Source: Anaerolineae bacterium UTCFX1 (GTDB lineage: Bacteria > Chloroflexota > Anaerolineae > Anaerolineales > Villigracilaceae). Taken from it: a DNA stretch of 64,000 nucleotides. How positions within the stretch are numbered: position 1 is the stretch's first letter; every line of letters begins with the position of its first letter. Location: contig MWTB01000002.1 in NCBI GenBank assembly GCA_002050275.1, forward strand, positions 41,176-105,175, given 5' to 3'. Positions 16,954 through 25,174 of the stretch are shown here, in pieces. Both the position numbers and the translations under genes were made by a program. Below the pieces are notes generated by a model. That model worked only from the letters and a program-made list of their open reading frames with translations, ran no database searches and was not told where the DNA came from.

Positions 16954-19089
16954 ATGGTTACTGAAACTCTTATCTGGCTTATCCCTCTTCCTCCCGCGCT
17001 GGCGTTCTTTTTGATCGTGTTGTTTACGAATCGAGATAAAGCCTTGAGTCACACCATCGCGATCGGCGCCGCGGCGCTTTCGTGGCTGGGCGGCATGGTC
17101 GTTTTTGCGCGTGCGCTTCGTGTGGACGATCTGGGCGCGCGCCCGTTTGCTTCGTCTATTAATTGGCTGGCGACGGGCGATACATGGTTTCGTATCGGTG
17201 TGCTGGTAGACCCGCTCACAGCGGTGACGCTGTTCTTCGTTGCCTGGACGGTTTTGATGATCTTCATCTACAGCGTTGGATATCACAACTATGGTCAACC
17301 GCAAGGCGATCATGATCTCAAGGGGCTGCCTCCGCATGGGGCGACGGTTGAAGAGAACAGGCAGAAGCGCGTCGTCCCATCGGTTGAGCCGATGTATTCG
17401 CGCTTCTTCGCGTTTATCGGCTTATTCGCCTTTGGGATGTTCACGCTTGTAGTCTCGGATAATCTGCTTACGCTATTTATCGGTTGGGAGATCATGGGCT
17501 TATGTTCGTATCTGCTGATCGGATTCTGGTATGGGAAGAAATCTGCGCGCGACGCGGCGGTTAAAGCGTTTATGACCACGCGCATCGGCGACGTGTTTAT
17601 GCTGTTGGGCATTGCGTATTTATATTCAGCGACCGGCACGCTGACCTTCCGAGAGATTTTCACCGAGTCGACGCTGCGAACGTTGGCGCTGATTCCCAGC
17701 GGCGCGCTGGGGCTTTCCGCCGCCGGCTTGATCGGCTTGTTGCTTTTCATCGGCACGATCGGCAAATCGGCGCAGTTCCCGTTGCACATCTGGTTGCCCG
17801 ATGCGATGGAAGGACCGACGCCCGTCAGCGCGATGATTCACGCCGCCACGATGGTTTCAGCGGGCGTCTATACAGCCATCCGTATGTTCCCGCTGTTGAG
17901 CCTCGATGCGCGAACGATGTCTTTCGTCGCATGTATTGGCGCATTCACTGCGTTATTCGCCGCTACGATCGCGCTCGCGCAAAATGATATTAAGCGCGTG
18001 CTGGCGTATTCGACGATTTCGCAGCTGGGTTTTATGATCGCTGCGCTGGGTATTGGCGCATATATTGCGGCTGTTTTCCACCTCATCACACACGCATTTT
18101 TCAAAGCGTTGCTATTCCTTGGTTCCGGCTCCGTTATTCACGGCATGGAACACGGTGTTTTTCATACGGGCAATCACAAAGTTGACCCGCAAGATATGTT
18201 CAACATGGGCGGTTTAAAAAGTAGGATGCCGATCACGTTTTGGACGTTCTTCATCGGCGGTTTTGCGCTATCAGGTTTTCCGATCGTGACCGCCGGTTTC
18301 TGGTCGAAAGATGAAATTTTGGCGGATGCGTTTGCGCACAACCTACCGATCTTCTTCACGTTAGCGGTCGCCGCTTTCTTGACGGCGTTTTACACGATGC
18401 GCCAGATCACGTTAACCTTCCTCGGCAAGCCGCGCACGGAAGAGGCGGCGCACGCGCACGAAACGCCGTGGACGATGACGCTTCCGCTTGTCGTCCTCTC
18501 GGCGCTGGCGATCGGATACGGTTGGGTGGGCATTCCCGAGCACTTCCCCCTCATCGGCGGATTCATCCCAAACTGGTTCCATGAATTCGTCGGCGGGACC
18601 CTTGCCGAACACCCTGCCGCTTTGGAGTTCAACGCCGTTCCCTTGTTGACCTCGCTCCTTGTCGCGCTCGGCGGTCTCGGGCTCGGCTACTTTGCCTATC
18701 GCAACGTCAACTCGCCCGCGGAAGATAAATTGCAACTTGGCTTCCTCAAGAACAAATATTATATTGATGAGATCTATGATGCGGTCTTTATCAAACCCGT
18801 GATTTGGTTCGCCGATAAGATCGTCTATCAAGCCGTTGATAAGAGCTTGATCGACGGCTTCTTGCATCTGTTTGGACCCGGCACGCAACGCATCGGCGAT
18901 ATCGTGCGCAATTACTTCGACATACCGGTGATCAACCGCTTCTTCGGCGACGGTTCCGCGAACGTTACCTATAGATCGGGAGAAAAACTAAAACTGATGC
19001 AGACCGGGCGCATTCAGCAATATCTTATTCTTGCGCTGACGCTCTTCCTGCTTATCGGCGCGTTCCTGTACTTCTTTATGCTGGCGTAG
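16954..19089 (+). CDS. nuoL: NADH-quinone oxidoreductase subunit L
   Basis: 711 residues, about 100 more than E. coli NuoL. It is the distal antiporter-like subunit with the long lateral helix. Key residues are intact: Glu in FIGWEIMGLCSY (TM5), Lys in GTIGKSAQFPLHIWLPDAM (TM7), His in SAMIHAATMVSAG (TM8) and Lys in TAGFWSKDEIL (TM12). Part of the extra length lies in a hydrophilic loop near residues 115-145. Another part is the C-terminal amphipathic region (about 590-690) between the last helices. The start has AAGGATCTTT upstream; nuoM follows after 8 bases. Confidence 0.96.
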   Translation: MVTETLIWLIPLPPALAFFLIVLFTNRDKALSHTIAIGAAALSWLGGMVVFARALRVDDLGARPFASSINWLATGDTWFRIGVLVDPLTAVTLFFVAWTVLMIFIYSVGYHNYGQPQGDHDLKGLPPHGATVEENRQKRVVPSVEPMYSRFFAFIGLFAFGMFTLVVSDNLLTLFIGWEIMGLCSYLLIGFWYGKKSARDAAVKAFMTTRIGDVFMLLGIAYLYSATGTLTFREIFTESTLRTLALIPSGALGLSAAGLIGLLLFIGTIGKSAQFPLHIWLPDAMEGPTPVSAMIHAATMVSAGVYTAIRMFPLLSLDARTMSFVACIGAFTALFAATIALAQNDIKRVLAYSTISQLGFMIAALGIGAYIAAVFHLITHAFFKALLFLGSGSVIHGMEHGVFHTGNHKVDPQDMFNMGGLKSRMPITFWTFFIGGFALSGFPIVTAGFWSKDEILADAFAHNLPIFFTLAVAAFLTAFYTMRQITLTFLGKPRTEEAAHAHETPWTMTLPLVVLSALAIGYGWVGIPEHFPLIGGFIPNWFHEFVGGTLAEHPAALEFNAVPLLTSLLVALGGLGLGYFAYRNVNSPAEDKLQLGFLKNKYYIDEIYDAVFIKPVIWFADKIVYQAVDKSLIDGFLHLFGPGTQRIGDIVRNYFDIPVINRFFGDGSANVTYRSGEKLKLMQTGRIQQYLILALTLFLLIGAFLYFFMLA

Positions 19090-19097
19090 GAGCGACT

Positions 19098-20621
19098 ATG
19101 GACTTCATTGCAAATCACTTCCTCACGCTCATTCTGCTCCTCCCTGCGGCGGCGGCGCTGATCATGCTCTTCCTGCCTAAAGACGAGGTGAAACTATTGC
19201 GCTGGTTCGCGTTCGGCGCGAGTCTGCTCCCGCTGGCTTTATCTATTGGCGTTTGGCTTCAATTTAAATCGTTCCAGCCCGGCTTTCAATTCCGCGAGCG
19301 CTACGAATGGTATGAAGCGATTGGCTCCTCATTCTACCTCGGCGTAGATGGACTCTCGCTTACGATGGTCTTGTTGACGACGCTTCTCACGCCGCTTGCC
19401 ATCCTCGCCTCGTTCAATATCTCCGAACGCGTCAAAGCATACATGATTCTCTTCTTGTTCTTAGAGACGGGTATGCTGGGCGTTTTTCTATCGCTAGACT
19501 TGCTCGTCTTCTTCGTCTTTTGGGAGGTGGGTCTCATCCCGATGTACTTCCTGATCAATCAATGGGGGAGCGCCAACCGCAACTACGCCTCGATGAAATT
19601 CCTGATCTACACAATGGGCGGATCGGTGGGCCTCCTGCTCGGTATCCAGTTGCTCGGCGTTCTCTTCGGGACCTTCGATCTGCTCGTCCTTACTCAGCGT
19701 TGGACGTCGTTAGACCCCGACGCGACTCTTCTCGGCATGTCAGTCTCCACGGTGAAAACGGTCGCATTTTGGGCGTTCGTCGTCGCGTTCTCCGTCAAAG
19801 TTCCGATCTGGCCCTTCCACACTTGGCTGCCCGATGCGCATACCGAAGCGCCGACCGCCGGTTCAATGTTGTTGGCGGGCGTTTTACTCAAACTTGGCGC
19901 GTACGGGTTTTTGCGCCTCATTCTCCCGCTGTATCCTGTCGAAGCGAGATATTTTGCGGGCGCGCTGGCGTTTCTCGCTACTGCTGCGATTGTCTTTGGC
20001 GCGCTCTCTTCCTTCGCTCAAACCGATTTCAAACGATTGGTCGCGTATTCGTCCGTGAATCATATGGGGTTTGTCGTCCTCGGAATTGCCGCCGCCGCTT
20101 TAGCGTCTGGCACGCCCGATGCCGTTATCGCAATGAACGGCGCAGTTTTGCAAATGTTCAATCACGGGTTGTCCGCCGCTGGTATGTTTTTCCTTGTCGG
20201 CGTTATTTATGAAAGAACGCACACGCGCAATCTTGAGGAATATGGCGGCTTGTTTACGCTGATTCCCGTGTATGGCGCTATGTTGATCTTTACCGGCATG
20301 TCGTCGCTGGGACTGCCGGGATTGAACGGATTTATCTCCGAGTTCCTCGTCGTGCGTGGAACATGGCCCATCTTTACGGGATATGTGGCGATCTCAATGG
20401 CGGGTTTGTTCTTTACCGGCGCATATATTTTGAAAGCGCTTAAGAAAGTGCTGCATGGACCGTTGAACGAGCGCTGGGCGCATGGCGAACATGTTCTGAC
20501 CGAAGTCAACGCGCGCGAGATTTTGGTAATGGCGCCGTTGATGATCTTGATGTTATGGATCGGCGTTTACCCTGCTTGGATTCTTGACATGATCAACAAA
20601 GCGGTTGGGTTCTTATTCTAA
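19098..20621 (+). CDS. nuoM: NADH-quinone oxidoreductase subunit M, first copy
   Basis: 507 residues with 14 expected membrane helices. All core antiporter residues are present: Glu143 in VFFVFWEVGLIPMY, Lys234 in AFSVKVPIWPFHTWLPDAH, Lys265 in AGVLLKLGAYG and Glu in NGFISEFLVVRG. It is the conventional NuoM, and the APTAGSMLLAG segment is also canonical. Ribosome site GTAGGAGCGACT precedes ATG 19098. The next gene starts 10 bases downstream and is a second, diverged NuoM. Confidence 0.95.
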   Translation: MDFIANHFLTLILLLPAAAALIMLFLPKDEVKLLRWFAFGASLLPLALSIGVWLQFKSFQPGFQFRERYEWYEAIGSSFYLGVDGLSLTMVLLTTLLTPLAILASFNISERVKAYMILFLFLETGMLGVFLSLDLLVFFVFWEVGLIPMYFLINQWGSANRNYASMKFLIYTMGGSVGLLLGIQLLGVLFGTFDLLVLTQRWTSLDPDATLLGMSVSTVKTVAFWAFVVAFSVKVPIWPFHTWLPDAHTEAPTAGSMLLAGVLLKLGAYGFLRLILPLYPVEARYFAGALAFLATAAIVFGALSSFAQTDFKRLVAYSSVNHMGFVVLGIAAAALASGTPDAVIAMNGAVLQMFNHGLSAAGMFFLVGVIYERTHTRNLEEYGGLFTLIPVYGAMLIFTGMSSLGLPGLNGFISEFLVVRGTWPIFTGYVAISMAGLFFTGAYILKALKKVLHGPLNERWAHGEHVLTEVNAREILVMAPLMILMLWIGVYPAWILDMINKAVGFLF

Positions 20622-20631
20622 GAGGCTGGCG

Positions 20632-22143
20632 ATGAATTTTCCTGTATTGAGCGTAATTACTTTTACCCCTCTGGTTGCCGCGTTGATTCTATTGATGATA
20701 CCGGCTGATCGCAAAAATGAGACGCGCGCGGTCGCAGCGGCTTCCGCCGCATTCACTTTGGTTCTTTCCCTGTGGGTCTATTTCACATACGACCAAATGT
20801 TGGGCGGCTATCAACTTGTCGAACGTTATGATTGGTTGCCTGCATTGGGCATTAGCCTCAGCCTCGGCGTGGACGGCATCAGCGCGCCGCTGGTGTTGCT
20901 GACAGGCGTGGTCATGTTTACAGGCGTATTAATCTCATGGGGCGATGATCGCCCGCATGTCATGGCTGGGATTCAAGACCGTCCGCGCGAATTTTTCGCC
21001 TTTTTGTTCGTCCTTGCCTGGGGCGTGTTTGGCGTGTTCGTTTCCCTCGACCTCTTCATGCTGTTCTTCTTTTACGAGATCGCCGTCTTTCCGATGTACT
21101 TGCTCATCGTTATTTGGGGTTGGAACGTTACGCGCGAATACGCCGCGATGAAGTTGACGCTCTATCTGCTCTTAGGATCGGTGATCGCTCTGGTTGGCGC
21201 GCTGGCGATGCTCATCGTGCAGTATCAAAACACAGGCGTATTAACCTTCGACATGCTGGCAATGGAAAGCGCCGGCTTTTCACAGCAGTTTCAAGTTATT
21301 TGGTTCTTGCCGGTTTTCTTAGGGTTTGCGATATTAGGCGGTCTTTGGCCCTTTCACAACTGGTCGCCAGATGGACACGTCGCCGCGCCAACCGCCGTTT
21401 CCATGTTCCACGCCGGCGTGTTGATGAAGTTGGGAGCCTTTGCTGCATTACGCGTAGGCATTATGTTGTTGCCTGAAGGCGCGAAGCACTGGTCGTGGCT
21501 TATCATGTTATTCGCTGGGGTGGCGGTTGTGTATGGCGCATACATCGCTTTTGTGCAGACCGACTTTAAATACATGGTCGGCTTTTCATCTGTGTCGCAT
21601 ATGGGTTTGGTTATGCTCGGCTTCTCCACGCTCAACCGCGACGGGTTGCTGGGTTCGGGAATGCAGATGTTTTCGCACGGCGCGATGACCGCGCTCTTTT
21701 TTGCCGTCGTCGGCATGATCTACGACCGGGCGCACACGCGTCAAATTCCTGAATTAGGCGGCATGAGCAAGATCATGCCGTTTGCAGCAGTGGGCTTTAT
21801 TATCGGCGGCTTGGTCTCAATGGGTATGCCGCTCTTTTCCGGCTTTGTCGCTGAATTTCCGATCTTCATGGGCGTGTGGCAGGTCAATTGGCTGGTCGCC
21901 GTGATTTGCAGTATTTCCATTATTATCACCGCCGCTTACATTATGCGCATTGTGCGACAGGTCTTCTTTGGCGATGTTCCCGAACGGTTTGAAGGACATC
22001 TGACCGACATTACAATTTTAGATAAAACCGCGCTTGTAACGCTGTGCTTCTTTATGGTCATTATCGGTTTGTATCCCAAATTTATGGCGCCAATCGTGCA
22101 GACGGGCGTTGATAATATTCTGCGTTTGTTGGGAGGCTCTTAA
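20632..22143 (+). CDS. NuoM-like subunit, second copy lacking TM7 lysine
   Basis: 503 residues from ATG 20632 (AGAGG upstream; the open frame begins 27 bases earlier inside nuoM). Clearly a NuoM homologue: Glu149 in LFFFYEIAVFPMYLL, Lys266 in AGVLMKLGAF, and Glu in SGFVAEFPIFMG. At TM7, where the first copy has AFSVKVPIWPFHTW, this one has GFAILGGLWPFHNW. The essential TM7 lysine is replaced by Leu235 (codon TTA, 21334-21336) and the neighbouring Val-Pro by two Gly. The AHTEAPTAGS segment is changed to GHVAAPTAVS. It may be an extra, modified pump module of complex I. It ends in TAATG, overlapping nuoN by one base. Confidence 0.9.
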   Translation: MNFPVLSVITFTPLVAALILLMIPADRKNETRAVAAASAAFTLVLSLWVYFTYDQMLGGYQLVERYDWLPALGISLSLGVDGISAPLVLLTGVVMFTGVLISWGDDRPHVMAGIQDRPREFFAFLFVLAWGVFGVFVSLDLFMLFFFYEIAVFPMYLLIVIWGWNVTREYAAMKLTLYLLLGSVIALVGALAMLIVQYQNTGVLTFDMLAMESAGFSQQFQVIWFLPVFLGFAILGGLWPFHNWSPDGHVAAPTAVSMFHAGVLMKLGAFAALRVGIMLLPEGAKHWSWLIMLFAGVAVVYGAYIAFVQTDFKYMVGFSSVSHMGLVMLGFSTLNRDGLLGSGMQMFSHGAMTALFFAVVGMIYDRAHTRQIPELGGMSKIMPFAAVGFIIGGLVSMGMPLFSGFVAEFPIFMGVWQVNWLVAVICSISIIITAAYIMRIVRQVFFGDVPERFEGHLTDITILDKTALVTLCFFMVIIGLYPKFMAPIVQTGVDNILRLLGGS

Positions 22144-23597
22144 TGTTTACCCCGCTCGCGTTTGCATCCATCCTCCCCGAAATATTGATCCTGATTGTAG
22201 GAATGCTGATTCTCATCATTGAACCGTTCTGGAAAGAGGAGAAACGTCGCAATGTAGGTTGGCTCGCCGCTGGCGGGTTGTTTGCGGCGATGATCGTCAG
22301 CCTGATCGTGGGACGCCCCGGCGAGCCGTTGCCCACTTTTGGCGGTATGATCCGCTTCGATTGGCTGGGATTCTTCTTGAAAATGCTCTTTATGTTTGCC
22401 GCCGCCGCAACCGCTCTGCTAATGATGGATCACGAGCGGCTCGCTGCGCGCGGAGAGGCATATCTCCTGTTGCTCGCTTCATTAATCGGCATGAATTTAA
22501 TGGCGGCATCCGCCGACCTGATCATGCTATTCCTCGCCATAGAGACTGCTTCGATCCCGTTATATGTATTGGCGGGATTTATGTTGGGCGACAACCGTTC
22601 TACGGAAGCGGGATTCAAATATTTCCTCTTCGGAATTCTGGCTACAACGATCATGCTGTACGGCTTCAGCCTCGTGTTCGGATTCTCCGGCACGACGGAC
22701 ATCTATCGGTTAGCCGAAATGTTCAAAGTAGGAGAAATCGCTCCGCTGACCGCGTTGGGCGTTCTCGCACTGATTTTTGTGGGCATCGGCTTCAAGGTCA
22801 CTTTTACGCCTTTCCATTTTTGGGCGCCGGACGTATATGAAGGCTCGCCTACTCCGGTGGCTGGATTCTTATCCACAGCTTCGAAAGCCGCCGGATACGC
22901 CGTCCTTTTGCGATTGTTCTTTGTGGCGTTCCCCGGCTCGAATCTTTCCGCGGCGTGGATGACGGCTCTCGTCATATTCGCCGCCGCTTCGATGCTGGTA
23001 GGGAACTTGCTTGCATTGCCGCAAATGAACATTAAACGCTTGTTGGCTTATTCTTCCATCGCGCACACTGGCTACACTTTGATCGGCGTGGCGGCGTTTA
23101 CGCAGTTCGGCGCGGCGAGTGTAGTGTTTTATTTGGCGGCGTATATCCTCACGAACCTGCTCGCGTTTGGCGTAGCGATGGCGTTTAGTAAAGTAACTGG
23201 GCTGGAAGATCTTCGTGATTATGCGGGAATGAGCCGCCGTTCGCCCTGGCTGGGATTGATGATGTTGACGGCGTTCCTGTCGCTGGCGGGCATCCCTCCG
23301 TTTGGCGGGTTTATCGCAAAAGTTATCGTCTTTGCGGCGGGCATTCAGGCCGGCTACGTCTGGCTGGTTGTCTTTGCCGTAGTGATGTCGGTGGTCGGCG
23401 CTTACTATTACTTAAACGCCCTCAAATTTGTATATTTGTATCGTATGCCCAATCAAGATGAAGAGAATCATCCGATCCCGCTTTCGCGCCCGTATGCGAT
23501 TGCGCTGATCGCACTGACGATCGGCGTGATTCTGATCGGCACAGTATTTGCGCCTTGGTTCCAGTGGTCGAATGCGGGTGCGCTCAACCTATTTTAA
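22143..23597 (+). CDS. nuoN: NADH-quinone oxidoreductase subunit N
   Basis: 484 residues, normal NuoN length, 14 membrane helices. Functional residues: Glu in FLAIETASIPLYVLAGF (TM5), Lys in GIGFKVTFTPFHFWAPDVY (TM7), Lys in LSTASKAAGYAVL (TM8) and Lys in GGFIAKVIVFAAG (TM12). It is the antiporter-like subunit closest to NuoK and NuoJ. It is translationally coupled to the second nuoM through TAATG. No terminator follows; the ATPase promoter begins 16 bases after its stop. Confidence 0.96.
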   Translation: MFTPLAFASILPEILILIVGMLILIIEPFWKEEKRRNVGWLAAGGLFAAMIVSLIVGRPGEPLPTFGGMIRFDWLGFFLKMLFMFAAAATALLMMDHERLAARGEAYLLLLASLIGMNLMAASADLIMLFLAIETASIPLYVLAGFMLGDNRSTEAGFKYFLFGILATTIMLYGFSLVFGFSGTTDIYRLAEMFKVGEIAPLTALGVLALIFVGIGFKVTFTPFHFWAPDVYEGSPTPVAGFLSTASKAAGYAVLLRLFFVAFPGSNLSAAWMTALVIFAAASMLVGNLLALPQMNIKRLLAYSSIAHTGYTLIGVAAFTQFGAASVVFYLAAYILTNLLAFGVAMAFSKVTGLEDLRDYAGMSRRSPWLGLMMLTAFLSLAGIPPFGGFIAKVIVFAAGIQAGYVWLVVFAVVMSVVGAYYYLNALKFVYLYRMPNQDEENHPIPLSRPYAIALIALTIGVILIGTVFAPWFQWSNAGALNLF

Positions 23598-23612
23598 AAT
23601 CGCTGGCATCAA

Positions 23613-23642
23613 TTGACAATTTGCGAAGCGTTGGGGTATAAT
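23613..23642 (+). promoter_or_regulatory. Promoter P1 of the V/A-ATPase operon
   Basis: Perfect TTGACA (23613-23618) and perfect TATAAT (23637-23642) separated by 18 bases. It is the closest match to the sigma-70 consensus seen in the window. The transcript would carry a leader of about 110 bases with the hairpin at 23661-23710. Confidence 0.9.
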
Positions 23643-23660
23643 TTGTGCATTATTACACAA

Positions 23661-23710
23661 AAAGCCCAAATCATCCGATTCTTTCGACAAGCCTTGATGA
23701 TGAGGGCTTT
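23661..23710 (+). promoter_or_regulatory. Hairpin in the ATPase operon leader
   Basis: AAAGCCC (23661-23667) and ATCATC (23670-23675) pair with GATGAT (23696-23701) and GGGCTTT (23704-23710), with a 2-by-2 internal loop and a 20-base loop. It lies just after the P1 start and overlaps the -35 of P2. It could be an attenuator or stabiliser; the T run after it is short. Confidence 0.55.
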
Positions 23711-23722
23711 ATACTTTACAAT
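23694..23722 (+). promoter_or_regulatory. Candidate promoter P2 of the V/A-ATPase operon
   Basis: TTGATG (23694-23699), a 17-base spacer and TACAAT (23717-23722). It would give a short leader of about 33 bases before the first gene and overlaps the right arm of the leader hairpin. Confidence 0.55.
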
Positions 23723-23761
23723 AGCGTTTCTAGGTACGAATTTTAGCGAGGTGATAACCTG

Positions 23762-24073
23762 ATGAACGAGAAGAACATTCGGAAAGTCCTTGAGATCGAA
23801 AAACAAGCGCAGGAGCTTCAGGATAAGGCGAAGCGTAACGCGCAGGAAATTCCAGTGAGGGCAGAGCAAGAAGCGCAAGCGATGCTGGCGCGCGCGCGTT
23901 CAGAAGCCCAGGAAGAGGCGCGCCGAGTCGTTGCGGCTGTACAGTCGGAGGATCGCTCGAAAGAAGTGCTGGCGAACGTCAGTGCGAAATCAGACGAATT
24001 TGACGCGCTCGCCAAAAAGAATTTCGACAAAGCTGTCGCCTACGTGTTGGACCGCGTCCTCGGTAAGGCGTAA
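23762..24073 (+). CDS. V/A-type ATPase peripheral stalk subunit G/H
   Basis: 103 residues. An almost unbroken charged coiled coil (about 5-80) with right-handed-type heptad/hendecad spacing and many Ala, Glu, Gln and Arg ends in a short KAVAYVLDRVLG helix. This is the shape of the small stalk subunit (AtpH, NtpF or subunit G) that pairs with subunit E to hold the catalytic head. Its position as first gene of the ATPase operon supports the call; sequence alone would not. Ribosome site GAGGTGATAACC lies before ATG 23762. The next gene starts 2 bases after the stop. Confidence 0.8.
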   Translation: MNEKNIRKVLEIEKQAQELQDKAKRNAQEIPVRAEQEAQAMLARARSEAQEEARRVVAAVQSEDRSKEVLANVSAKSDEFDALAKKNFDKAVAYVLDRVLGKA

Positions 24074-24075
24074 TT

Positions 24076-25164
24076 ATGGCTGGAGGCGTTTCAGGGTACG
24101 CGGCAATCAGCGCCAAAGTGCGGGCGATGTACTCTAATCTACTTACCCCGCAAGATATTTCTCGGTTAAGCGAATCTCCCGATTTTTCATCGTTAATTAG
24201 CGCGCTCAAGCACACGCAATACGGTCCATATCTTTCCGCGTTGAAAGACAATGAATTGACGCCGCGTCGCGCTGTGCAACAAATTAAACGACGGCTGGCA
24301 GACACCTATGCGAGCGTCGTGCAAATGTCGCCCACCCAGGCGCGCCCGTTGATTCGGCAGCTATACCGTTCTTTCGAATTGGGCAACTTAAAGGCTGTGC
24401 TTCGCAGCATCGTTACCGTCTCTTCTTCATGGAATGCAGATGAAGCCCCGTGGGATCGCGTGCGCGAAGTGTTGTTTCCGTTCGGTTCATTCTCCACTTT
24501 ACCGGCGCAGGCGATGGTCGAGTCGGGCAGCGTCGCTTCAGCGGTAGAACTGCTGAAAGGCACGCCGTACGAATCGGCGATTTCATTCGCTTTACGGCGT
24601 TTTTCGGCTGAGCAGAATTTATTTCCTATTGAAGTTGCGTTGGATTTGGATTATTGGCGCCGCCTATGGACAGAGGCGCGGAAACTCAAGGGGCTAGATC
24701 GCGAAGCCGCCACGAAGATCATTGGTTCGTTGCTGGATATGAATAACCTGATGTGGACGGCGCGCTATAAGATTTATCATAAACTTTCAGAAGAAGAATT
24801 GATCAACTACACGCTTCCGTTTGGCTTTCGCGCGCACGATGACGACATCCGCGCGATTGCGGCGGGCGCAGATGCGGCAGCGGTTATTTCGCGCATTTTC
24901 CCGACGATCCCAGACGTGGCGGCGCTGCTGGAAAAACCGCATACCGGTTTGCCCAAGCTGGAAGTTCAGATTAAACGTCAGGTGATTCAGCAATGCGCCG
25001 CGGCGTTTATCGGCAATCCGTTTCATGTTGGTCTTCCCTTGGCGTTCCTCATTCTGAGCGACCTTGAAATTCAAGACTTAATCGCGCTGATCGAAGCGAA
25101 ATCGTCCGATATTTCCGACGAAGAACTTCATTCGACGCTGTTGAAAACTGCATTACAGAATTAA
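24076..25164 (+). CDS. V/A-type ATPase subunit C (d/AC39)
   Basis: 362 residues, helical and soluble. It matches the AC39/subunit C funnel that sits on the proteolipid ring and receives the central shaft. The repeat pattern of the family is visible: a GYAAISAKVRAMYSNLL opening and repeated segments of the YxxFELGNLKAVLR type (RSFELGNLKAVLRSI) alternating with LDLDYWRRLW-type segments. Subunit C is poorly conserved, so the operon position weighs heavily. It is followed by subunit I after 10 bases. Confidence 0.85.
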   Translation: MAGGVSGYAAISAKVRAMYSNLLTPQDISRLSESPDFSSLISALKHTQYGPYLSALKDNELTPRRAVQQIKRRLADTYASVVQMSPTQARPLIRQLYRSFELGNLKAVLRSIVTVSSSWNADEAPWDRVREVLFPFGSFSTLPAQAMVESGSVASAVELLKGTPYESAISFALRRFSAEQNLFPIEVALDLDYWRRLWTEARKLKGLDREAATKIIGSLLDMNNLMWTARYKIYHKLSEEELINYTLPFGFRAHDDDIRAIAAGADAAAVISRIFPTIPDVAALLEKPHTGLPKLEVQIKRQVIQQCAAAFIGNPFHVGLPLAFLILSDLEIQDLIALIEAKSSDISDEELHSTLLKTALQN

Positions 25165-25174
25165 TGGAGATAAA

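Noticed and set aside
22259-22840. 193-residue + strand ORF within nuoN
   Set aside because: It is an alternate frame of nuoN with Arg-rich sequence and no similarity to any family.
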